From positions 30,665,434-30,729,433 of the forward strand of contig NC_019859.2 of NCBI RefSeq assembly GCF_002234675.1: 64,000 nt of DNA, given 5' to 3'. The translations under genes were made by a program, and so were the position numbers. The notes under the pieces were generated by a model that was given only the letters and a program-made list of their open reading frames with translations, ran no database searches and was not told where the DNA came from. Positions 51,901-64,000 of the stretch are shown here, one piece after another (positions within the stretch are counted from its first letter, which is position 1; every line of letters starts with the position of its first letter). This stretch comes from Oryzias latipes (lineage: Eukaryota > Chordata > Actinopteri > Beloniformes > Adrianichthyidae).

Positions 51901-54900
51901 CGCTGCTGCACACCTACCACTACAACCAGATCTTCCTGACAGAGTTCCAAGGAGCTTACAGCAAGTTCATGGGCAGCAGCCTGGAACCGCGCTCATACGA
52001 GTGCGTCAGCGTCGACGATCTGCTCAATGCCATTCCACAGGTACAATATCCTTTCCTCGTTGTCCAGTTACCCTTAAGCAGGTGAACAAACATTCTAAAA
52101 CTCAGAAATGTCTCCAGCTTTAGCTGATTTTCTGCTTCTGTGCTCATTGACCAGGTGGTCTGGATAAAGGGACACGGCCATAAGAGGATTATCGTTTTAA
52201 AGAACGATATGAAAGGCAAGAGGGATTGTTACTGTTGCTGATTTCTTTTAATATAAAAGACAAGAACAGCCATGTCTGCTTATTTTTTTCCCAGCTTTTA
52301 GGAGATGTGAGCTGAAATGGTAAACGTAGGATCACGACTGATTGAAAAACGTGTTGACTCTGTGGCAGCAGGGTGTCTGAGCTGATGTAGACGCACCGCC
52401 CACATCACGCCTGCGAACTAGTTCTAAAAATGACACAAGACCTGATGCTCTGAACTCGGCGCACTCAAACTCGCTCGCTTCACACAACTGTGAAAATGCC
52501 ACTGCTGTTTATTTTAAAGGGCCTAGGCCATGCATATTCAACTTTCAAATTGAGCTTTCAAGTGTATCGCAGTGTTAATTCCTTGCAAAAAGAATAGCCA
52601 TAAAGTGTTTTTTTATGCAATCCTGAGTATGCCTCTAAAAACCTCATTTGTGAAAGTGAAAAACAGCCTCTTCCAGGAAGAGTCTGCGCTGCCATCGTTT
52701 CAACGGTGAAAAAGCTATTAGCCGACATGACTGTTCTTGCCTTCTGTACACGTCTGCAATATTGTTTGTTAATGTTGCCTCTTACACAATTTTGGAATCT
52801 GGAATATCTGCCCTGATTAGGAAGAATAACTTAAACTTTTTTCTTTTATAAAATGACAATAAATATTCTGACACTTTTGTTAAATAATCAGTTCAGGATG
52901 AAGAGCAAAACTTCCAGTGCATTCTCTAAACTTAACTTGGAATATTGCATCCCATTAGAAATTCTATCAGGCATCATGAGGCGTGTGTGTTTTTGTATGT
53001 TTAGTTTTCCGCGTCGTGTCCAGAACCAGCATTCCGATGAGATGATGCTGCCCCATGTTGGTCTCTTCTGACATGACTTTTGTGTTTTTAGCCAAAGCAA
53101 GTTCTTCAGTACCCAGCAGCCCCCACCCAGCAGGGAGCCCAAGAGACAGTCCTGTCAGCGGTGCAACGTCTGGCACCCAGAGTCCTGGTAATTCCACATG
53201 TCGGGGTCTTGCTTAAGCTGCGTTAACACTCAACACGATTTGCAACATTAAGTCAATGTACAGACAGGATCGGAGGTCCTGCGGTGCTATGTGAGGCTCT
53301 GGCTCAACGCAACAGTCTGGCAGCAGCACAGTTTGGGCATTGCGGCGCACCCAGAGTTCAAAAGTTTGAACCTTGGCAAAGACGACATGTCGCACCTGAT
53401 GTGTTCAGTCAAAAACCGACATATTGTAGAATCTGACTGTTCTTGTCCTGAACTTTATATTTTTCTTATTTATATTGAGATGATAAATAAATGTTTATAT
53501 CAGATCTCCTTGGACCCTTGTGTTTGAGCAAGTAATCAAACTGGGTCACAGAGAGACAGAAGCATCCTTGAAAGTGTCCGTCATTCAGACGCAGCTCGCT
53601 CAGCAGGGGTGAAGCTTACCGCACTGAGAGTCTCTCATGAACCCAGACGTTTTTACAGATGCTTTTGTAATGAGTTTATATGCATAAACCTGATCTCTCA
53701 ACATCCTCCGTGTCTTTCATGTAAATGAGATGCACACCGCTCCATTTGGCGGTAGGTCCTCCCACATGCGCCTGGGGCTTCAAGTTTATGAACACATTAT
53801 TGGACTGGCAACGAGCAGCGACTTTTGCCCCGTGTCCAAGTAGAGGTGGTCGACACAAACTGCAGTTGGTGTGAATGCAGCATTACACTGACCTACCTGC
53901 TCTTTCTCTTCATTTCCTTGGTTTTTAAATCATCTCGGATGCCTCACATGAACGCTGGATGACAGCCTTTTCGGGTTTGTTTAAAGTTTTCAATTTATTG
54001 CATGTGGATGAAGGAGTTGAGAGGGGTCGGGGCTGTTGAGGTAACCACTGCATTGCTTTGAAGCTGATCCAACAGCTGCAGGAAGGCATTGTTGGGGACC
54101 TCAGCTGTGTTCGTAACCCTTGTGCTATCCTAGGCACTTTAACATTTGAAGTTGGGTCATCTAGACCCACTAGACAGTGCGCTGAACCTTTTTTCTTCAA
54201 TGATTTGTGAACCTCACTGGTGTCCATGGATTACATGAAATCTTTCCACCTTTATCCACCTTTGTCATGGTAGGGAGAACACGTCAAAGTAAGGGTGGGG
54301 TCATCTAAGATAGCACAAGGCTTAAGGATGAGCATCGTGGTTCATGACTTCTGCTGGCTGGTCATCCTGTTGGATAATCCCTGCAGGAATGGAGTCCAGA
54401 GAGAAGGAAGTGTCTGACCAGGGAGTTGAGTGGAGCGAATGGAAAGGTCTGATCTTCATGATGCTGTGGTTCAGAAGGGGCAGAATCTTTGAAATAGTTA
54501 AGATCCAAAATCATTTTAAACAGACTTGTTCAGCAGAAAAAAAAGAATTCTAGAAAATGACGAATGATTTGTGTAAGTTTCCCAAAGCTGAGGATCCTAA
54601 ACTTCTGCTGCTGCAGGTGTGGACGATGCTGCAGAGTCGGAGCTGCTCTGCCTCGCGTCCCCGTTGGACCTGTTGTGTGGACCTGTACCGTCCTGCCTGC
54701 CGTCACCTCAGCTCCACCCCAATCCCATCGCCCCCCACCAGGTGGACCTTATTCACTTTGAAGGACAGTCAGCTTCTGGGCCGGCAGCAGGTCAGTTTCT
54801 GGGATTGAAAATGGCTTTAGTCATATTCAGGCTCATTACCGGCTGGTTACCGGGGAAACGATCCCGAGTCACATGACCTGACTGAGAGCAGATGCATGAT

Positions 54901-55220
54901 CAACAACTGTAAAACATTTGAACAAATCAGAACTTCACTCATTTGTGCCAAGAATACATTCAGTCTCAGACTTTTTCCTTTTATTTTTTTTTGTGTTGGT
55001 CATGTTAGAAAGTGGTGAATGTCAAGCCGCCACAGATGGAGGTTCCAATCCAGCTGAGGCCCCTGGCAGAGAGGAAGACTTTCCTGCCAGCAGAGCTCTT
55101 CCTCCCCCTCAGTCCCTGGACAGTCCCAGCAGAAGAGCCTCACGGAGCAGGATACGCCTGGCTGCCAACTTCTCATTCACGTCCAGATCTTCTCACACTT
55201 CTCCTGCCGATCCGGTCTGA
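33168..55220 (+). CDS. marf1: MARF1 (meiosis regulator and mRNA stability factor 1), complete
   Basis: Cytoplasmic RNase controlling oocyte mRNAs and retrotransposon RNA in mouse. Exons: 33168-33308, 36146-37000, 37202-37361, 37445-37659, 39513-39630, 39714-39886, 40890-41408, 42130-42284, 42416-42565, 42646-42826, 42945-43114, 43195-43275, 43397-43636, 43718-43837, 43920-44098, 44190-44410, 44491-44633, 44718-44851, 50003-50205, 50725-50952, 51495-51734, 51810-52040, 52155-52215, 53092-53187, 54617-54790, 55009-55220. The total is 5400 nt, 1799 aa; human is ~1740. The start MMEGG resembles the human one. Order: proline-rich N-terminus (~60-100), NYN nuclease ~397-554 with FWDIENC, RRM1 ~557-630 (LLYVHNLP), serine/proline linker, RRM2 ~855-945, then a long run of LOTUS (OST-HTH) domains to ~1640, and a conserved basic end IRLAANFSF. 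Exon 23 needs a GC donor. Confidence 0.96.
33309..36145 (+). other. marf1 intron 1
   Basis: No coding exon fits between exon 1 (phase 0) and exon 2 (phase 0). The right half is filled by the hAT-like element at 34780-36022. The segment 34200-34330 (TTACCAGATTGGGGGGTTTC...) looks like another dispersed repeat, but its edges are unclear. Confidence 0.6.
34780..36022. mobile_element. Non-autonomous hAT-like transposon with perfect 8-bp target duplication
   Basis: The 1243-bp element is flanked by identical CTATGCAG (34772-34779 and 36023-36030). The ends are TAGGGTTGGGCGATG on the left and TAGGGTTGTGCCGATG as the reverse complement of the right. An 8-bp duplication and TAGGG-type ends fit the hAT superfamily. 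There is no transposase ORF. A G-run of about 22 lies at 34856-34877. The intact duplication suggests a fairly recent insertion. Confidence 0.85.
37445..39886 (+). other. marf1: marf1 exons 4-6: NYN ribonuclease domain
   Basis: Exons 37445-37659, 39513-39630 and 39714-39886 encode the PIN-like NYN nuclease. The first metal-binding aspartate is in [15 protein letters not shown] (D404). [18 protein letters not shown] crosses the first splice junction, and [19 protein letters not shown] carries the later acidic residue (the aspartate of DVNF). All key acidic positions visible in the mammalian enzyme are kept, so the nuclease is probably active. Confidence 0.88.
37660..39512 (+). other. marf1 intron 4 with dispersed repeat pieces
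   Basis: The stretch 37795-37930 (CATTCATTGATCTTCT... GGAGCCTATCCCCACC... GTCACCAGTCTGTCGCAGGG) is a very common teleost interspersed repeat. The stretch 38060-38165 (GAGGAAAACTCCCTG...GAAGAAACCTCCAGCAGAAC) is another repeat-like block. No coding exon in phase was found. The 172-aa minus ORF at 38859-39377 is not supported as a gene. Confidence 0.55.
45218..45502. mobile_element. MITE with TATACCATGGTC terminal inverted repeats
   Basis: The left end TATACCATGGTCAG and the reverse complement of the right end TATACCATGGTCCGG form inverted repeats around 285 bp of non-coding sequence. The block GAGTATTCAACCGGACC at the right edge is a common phrase in fish genomes. The superfamily was not assigned. 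Confidence 0.6.
45800..46485 (+). mobile_element. hAT-like MITE, copy B, in marf1 intron 18
   Basis: The left end TAGGAGTGTAACAATTAAT and the reverse complement of the right end TAGAGGTGTAACGATTATC form inverted repeats. The interior at 45925-46005 is the reverse complement of part of copy A in panx1 (23955-24427), so both derive from one family. The 8-bp flanks no longer match, suggesting an older insertion. Confidence 0.68.
47242..48214. mobile_element. Nested hAT-type element (CAG.GGTCCCCA ends)
   Basis: The left end CAGAGGTCCCCAACC and the reverse complement of the right end CAGTGGTCCCCATACC are inverted repeats. Both are followed by GGACCGG-type sequence. The flanks CTCTAAGG and ATCTAAGG match at 7 of 8 positions. 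It lies wholly inside the element at 46601-49781 and so inserted later. It is non-coding. Confidence 0.8.
48545..49380. repeat. C-rich low-complexity repeat block with poly-C tract
   Basis: This is a strongly C/A-rich stretch with a run of about 28 C at 48893-48920. It keeps several frames open by composition alone, giving proline-rich or glycine-rich pseudo-ORFs on both strands. Its edges are vague, and a TG-rich microsatellite follows at 49362-49402. The repeat family was not identified. Confidence 0.5.
53188..54616 (+). other. marf1 intron 24
   Basis: This 1.4-kb intron contains the MITE at 54117-54320. No coding exon is needed: exon 24 ends one base into a codon and exon 25 supplies the other two. 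Confidence 0.6.
54117..54320. mobile_element. Short MITE, copy 2 (inverted relative to 15927-16121)
   Basis: It begins CCCTTGTGCTATCC and ends GATAGCACAAGG. Flanking GTAA on the left and CTTAA on the right may be remains of a TTAA duplication, as in piggyBac-type elements. The interior matches the reverse complement of copy 1. Confidence 0.7.
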
Positions 55221-57215
55221 CCCCCAACCGTCCCCCCCTGCAGTGCATCTGCACAGAGGAGCAGCGGCTGATGTGGAGCCTCTGAAAGCCTCCGTGTGAT
55301 CCGTCCCTTCATAACAAGCTGCATTTCTTCTGCTTTCTTCTTCTCCTCTTTAGTCTTTTCTTTTTTCCCGGAGCTCACAACCTTTCCTGTGAGCTTCACC
55401 AAGCTGTGATTTTTCTTCTTGCAGATTTCCTGCAGTTCTTTCATTTGTCAAACTCTCAGCCATTTCGTCCCAGGAGCGGTTTGGTTTTTTTGTTCGAGCC
55501 CACAAACTCAGAGGGATGAAAATGAGTTAGTCGTCACTGTATCCAGTGTGAGGTGGAGAGAGGTCAATGACATCTGGGTTTTTCTGAAATGAGTTGAAGA
55601 CATGTAGCTACCTCTGTTTTCAGTTGATGAGCTGGGAAAGAGACATTTTTCTCTGTGCAATGTTAAAGAAAGGGGGGGGGGAAACAAACCGTATAGATGA
55701 AATCCAGCTGTTAAATGTTTGATTTGCTGAAGATGACCTGAGGTTCACCATTCTGCTGTTTCTGTTCCACACAGGTAAGGTGGTGAGGATTTCCGTTGTG
55801 TGCTGCACAGAGTTGGTGTGTTGGGAGCAGTTTGTCCTGAAGAGGCTGTTGGCTGATGACGAACAGCCGTTTGCTTTTATGTAGGAAAACACTGAGTGGT
55901 CTGAGCTGGATCAGATCAAAAGATTTAGACCAACATTGCTGCTACTTAAGATTTTTAGTCTAGTCTAGTGGTTTTTGTTTGGCAAAGCCTTTGACTTGTC
56001 TCTTCAGGGCCAGTGAGTAGTACCTGCAGCAGAAGCCAGAGTCTATACAGTTTGTGTTTCTTTCAGCTGTTTTGCTCTGGAGGAGGCAGTGTAAATGCAC
56101 GCAGGTTGCATAAGTGAGTTTATGCAACCTGTTCTATTCAGGAGGAGCAGCCAGCAAGAGTTTAAGATTGGTGTTTGTGGCTCCAGGTCTGGATCATCCT
56201 GGCAGACGCAGAAGAGCTCAAGGTTTGTTCAGGTAACCTTTGCTGCTGCTCTGCGTCACAGCTGAGGAGTCTGATGACGGCAGCGATTACTGTGGTCTGT
56301 TTTGTTTTTTTTAATTGCAAAGAGACTGAACATCGGTTTGGTTGAAGGATGGGAGGTGATTGGTTTGTCGGACCAAACCTGGAAGGCTCTGAGAAGCCTC
56401 CGGCACAGACTTGCTGTGGCTCTCGGGATTAAACTGGGCTTTTACAATAGCTTGTATTGGCCTAAGTGCTGAAAGAAGGTTTGATGTTTCCTCCCTGCCC
56501 TCTTGAGGCTCACATTTTTGACTTACTGAGGTGTTTTGTCCCTCAGCGTTGCGTCGTCAGGGTTTCCTCGGCTGCTGGTAGGCTTCAGCTGCCTGTGATG
56601 TGGCGCGAAAGCCCAAGCGTCTGCCGTCGAAGGAAGGCTGCCGTTTTGTGTCTAAAAGAAACGTTGGGTGGGCAGCGGCCCATCTCATCAGTTTATTGGC
56701 TTTTTCTGATGACTTTGATCTGAAGTTTTCTGGATTTTTGGACTTCACCTGTCATCTTCATAAAAAAAAATCGTATTTTTAAGTCTCCCTAATGTTCCTT
56801 TTTCCTCTTTGCTGCAGTTGTTAATATTTGTCTGGAAAAAAAAGATTGAAATTAAAGACTGGCGGGATGTAATTTGGCAGAATTTTTTTCTTTTTGTAGG
56901 TTTCAGCATAGCTCGCCAGCCTCTCGTGCCTCAGTGACGGCTAACTCAGGAGGGAGAGCTTCTTTGGTTTGGTTTCATCAGTGACACGCTGCTGTGCACT
57001 TATACATCGGTTTTTGTTAAGTGTATTTGAACGACGGCAGAAAACCTGACCCATGTCCTTAAGGTCTGGGGATAATTTTGTGTACCTGCTGTTTCATGTA
57101 AGTCTGTCTGCGATTTGCACACTTCTATTGCTTTGCTGCACCAAATGGGGTTGTAAGAATTTCATGTTGAAGGGACCAAAAGATTTCCATGAATAAATCT
57201 CACAAGCATCACGTT
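55221..57215 (+). other. marf1: marf1 3' untranslated region
   Basis: About 2 kb of non-coding sequence follows the TGA up to the AATAAA at 57192. No conserved ORF was seen; the short ORFs on both strands here are taken as chance. A G-run of about 10 lies at 55670-55680. Confidence 0.65.
57192..57197 (+). terminator. Polyadenylation signal of marf1
   Basis: A canonical AATAAA on the plus strand is followed within 30 bp by a GT/T-rich stretch (CGTTTGCTTCC). It lies only about 80 bp from the oppositely oriented bmerb1 signal, giving tightly convergent 3' ends. Confidence 0.65.
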
Positions 57216-57259
57216 TGCTTCCTCCGCCTTTCTCTGAAAAATGCAGAACACACGTGGAG

Positions 57260-59200
57260 TCCAGAAAAATGCTCCTTTATTTAAACGTACACTTCATGTA
57301 CAGTAGTGTCGGCTTATGCATACTTGTTCAACACTCATCATCAAGATCTCTAAAAATGTACCACGACTACAGAACGTGAAGGGAACGGGACGGCGAGACG
57401 GCCTGTTGGGCCGTGACACGCAAACACGCGGCGTCCATGCAGGCTGTGGGAGCTGCGTTTAGTCATAAAAACAGGCTAAATTCAGAGAATATTCGTATGC
57501 TTATATACTGATGACATCAGACCTCCACTCTTCATCTGCAGCGAGTTGAAGGGGGAGGATCCTCAGGATGACGGACGGCTGCAGCGTTGGTATTTACAGG
57601 CAATGAAATGTTGGCTTGTTCCTGTGGACTGGAAAAGGGGAAAGAGGCTGATGAATGAAACCGGGGGGGGGGGGGGGGGGGGGGGGCTATCCAGGATTGC
57701 AGCAGTTTGACATTGAGGACATTTTTTTCATCTGAATGATTTGGGTTTCTTCTCAGCAGCATCTGCAGCAGCGGTCAAGACGTTTACACATTTCAAGGTT
57801 ACTCCAAACATGTTTGATCTCGTAAAATCTTTCCTCACATTCAGAGTTGGTGGTTTAATTTGAACTGATGGTCAAAAACCAGCCTGATTTAAAGTAAAGG
57901 TAGACTTTGCTCGGCTTTGTGGGCTGTTAAAAATATTGTCGTTTATTTATTTATTTTTTAAAGCCTGTGGGTTTCTGGAATTTCTCTTTCCCCCTGCAGA
58001 TGAACCAGTAACAGTTTTGTATCCAAAGAACAGCCACAGCCAACTTCCACCAGAAGAGATGTGACTGCAATACTGTAGAGGCAGAACAGTTTTTCAAAAT
58101 AAAAGCATGCAAACATTTGAGCAGAGCACATCCTCCTCATTTTCCTGATGGGTCACATGTATTCTGGTTCACTTTCTGTAACAATGAATTAAAACTCAAT
58201 GTTTAGTTTGATCTGACAGGTTTAATTCTGTGGTACGTAAACTAAACATTTGCATAAGTTGCTTGATGGGAGACCGTCTTATAAAATGAGTTAAAATAAT
58301 TATTTCCTCCGTGACCTAAATGTGAGAACAAATGTTTTTTTGTCGCCGTTTCTCTCGGACTTCACCTTGTGGCCTTTTGGCCCTCTTGTTCTACAGAAAC
58401 ATCTGCAATGAGTTAAACTTTTAAGGAGTTTAAAGAAAGTAGAACATTTGTATCAACATCGAGTCACACTAAACTTCAGTCTTTAGCTCTCCTTTAATGT
58501 TTTTAAACCCCATTGATGAATACGCAGTAAAACTCCTAAAGAATGAATATTTAGCAGCTTTTTTTTTTCTCTATTGGATCATTTTCTTATTTTTGTCCAG
58601 ACAAAGCCGACCTCTGAGGCCTGGAGGGAAAAAATTCAAGGAAAAATATAAAGGAAATCTTCAGTCTAATTTTATGCCAACCTGAACTTGAAGAAACTAC
58701 CTATTTTTTATTTATTATTTTATTGGGGTAAAATGGGACCAAAAATAAGCCTTTTTTTTTCTTTTCTGATTTCCTCAACCACAGATGATTGGCTGAAGAT
58801 CCAGACTCTTTGCTGCTCGTGTCTGTTGCTTTATTCTTTATCTTTTATAGCCTCCTGAGTTTGCCTGGACACGCTTGGACTGGAATGATCCACATTCTTG
58901 CCATAGTTTGCATTGAACCACCTTCTTGGAGGTGCCTTTTTTTGTCTCACATCTGTGTTCCTTTTTGTTAAATTGCAGCAAAAGAAACTCATTAAGATTT
59001 TCCTCAACCAGCATTTTATCTCCACACGTCTTATTGATGCAATTTAGAAAAGGTGCACTCTGGAGTGATGCTGCTTCATCTTTGTGGGTTACTGACTCCG
59101 TCTGCGCTGATCTTCTAAGGAGATTCAGGGACAAACTCTTCCGGCTGCAGTTTTGATTGACAGGGTCGTGTTATGTGAGGGTCGGGACGCGGAGCAGCGG
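57260..59200 (-). other. bmerb1: bmerb1 3' untranslated region
   Basis: Non-coding sequence runs from the bmerb1 stop to the inferred poly(A) signal. A plus-strand run of about 26 G lies at 57663-57688 (C-run in the bmerb1 transcript). No conserved ORF was seen. Confidence 0.5.
57276..57281 (-). terminator. Polyadenylation signal of bmerb1
   Basis: On the minus strand this reads AATAAA, about 1.9 kb after the bmerb1 stop codon. Its closeness to the plus-strand signal at 57192 supports both as true gene ends. Confidence 0.55.
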
Positions 59201-63395
<4,195 letters not shown>

Positions 63396-64000
63396 CTGGA
63401 AGAAAGAGGGACAGAGCGATAAGAGCCGGATATTTTTAGCTCACGCCTTTCGGGATATCTGATGGAAATGACACCTGACCGGCCTGCAGGGAGTCATGAG
63501 ACAAAAGCAAACATGGCTGATGGACACAACTCATGAGGTGAAGACGTTTTCAGGGGAAACTGTGCAGTACAGCCATCAGTATTGCCATGTAGCCTCCTTC
63601 TCTCAGCTATCTGAAATTTTCAATAGATAAAAAAGTAATCATTTCAAAGAAATTGTTGAGGGAAGACTCTTGTCCCTCTTTTGCACATTAAGTCTTCATT
63701 GATTTAGGAGAAAAATACAAAGTCCATCTTCTCGCTAAGGCGACTTTAATGTCTCGACCTCGAGAACCCCACCCACACATCATCACCATGTGACGGTGGA
63801 GCGGTGGCAGCGACTGCACACTTAATTCTGCATGTGATGGATCACACCAGTGACTCATCCTCAGCCTCCTCCTCCTGCTCCCTGCTCCACTGGTTTACAC
63901 CTCCCTCCCTTCTTACTTCACAAACCTTTCTCCTTGTTCTGTTTTTTTCTGAACCTTTGTGTACTCTTAATACACAATCCAGAATCAACTGTCATGCCTA
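63396..64000 (-). other. bmerb1 intron sequence at window edge
   Basis: The upstream part of bmerb1 continues beyond the window. No further exon encoding the preceding helix (human ...ESELRFM) was recognised in these 605 bp. Confidence 0.5.

Larger units (their letters stand above)
43195..52215 (+). other. marf1: marf1 exons 12-23: LOTUS/OST-HTH domain array
   Basis: These exons encode repeated winged-helix LOTUS units that bind RNA in MARF1. Each unit has a similar layout: a helix such as [15 protein letters not shown], then [31 protein letters not shown]. Clear units are seen at exons 44190-44410, 44491-44851, 50003-50205, 50725-50952, 51495-51734 and 51810-52215, and two more diverged ones at 43195-43636 and 43718-44098. 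Units 3 and 5 (44190 and 50003) are close to each other in sequence, which points to an internal duplication old enough to be shared with mammals. Confidence 0.8.

Overview
This window is vertebrate nuclear DNA, almost certainly from a teleost fish. It has long multi-exon genes with GT-AG introns, AT-rich introns and intergenic DNA, and many degraded transposons of fish type (Tc1/mariner, hAT-like MITEs, L2- and L1-like LINEs, a short Ty3/gypsy-like LTR element). No bacterial operons, CRISPR arrays or RNA genes were seen. Five protein-coding genes were read exon by exon. For every gene the exon phases close without a frame break.

Layout. (1) 1-15.8 kb, plus strand: the 3' five-sixths of a smooth-muscle myosin heavy chain gene (myh11-like): 33 constitutive exons from the middle of the motor domain to the tailpiece, plus an alternative SM2-type exon. 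(2) 17.3-20.6 kb, minus strand: nde1, complete, 8 exons, 342 aa, tail-to-tail with myh11. (3) 23.2-26.4 kb, minus strand: a complete pannexin-1 gene, 5 exons, 381 aa, with a very short C-terminal tail. (4) 26.4-33.2 kb: a gene-free interval holding an L1-like fragment, an L2-like LINE and a 1.45-kb LTR element nested inside the L2 3' tail. (5) 33.2-57.2 kb, plus strand: marf1, complete, 26 exons, 1799 aa, with about 2 kb of 3' UTR; one 5.1-kb intron is largely nested hAT elements. (6) 57.3-64 kb, minus strand: the last four coding exons of bmerb1 (C16orf45 homologue), tail-to-tail with marf1; its 5' end lies beyond the window.

The set myh11 - nde1 - marf1 - bmerb1 matches the neighbourhood known at human 16p13.11, which supports the gene names. 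Human PANX1 is on chromosome 11, so pannexin between nde1 and marf1 is a departure from the human order. The genes have unrelated jobs: contractile motor, dynein/LIS1 adaptor, large-pore channel, RNA-decay nuclease and a bMERB protein. They form a conserved syntenic block, not a pathway or operon.

The points most worth a second look are: the SM2-type alternative terminal exon of myh11; the shortened pannexin tail that keeps a caspase-like DVLD site; an inferred GC-AG intron in marf1; an in-frame stop across the nde1 exon 7 donor; a 43-bp near-identical sequence shared by the myh11 3' UTR and an nde1 intron in antisense relation; and the nested and paired mobile elements. No previously undescribed gene system was found.
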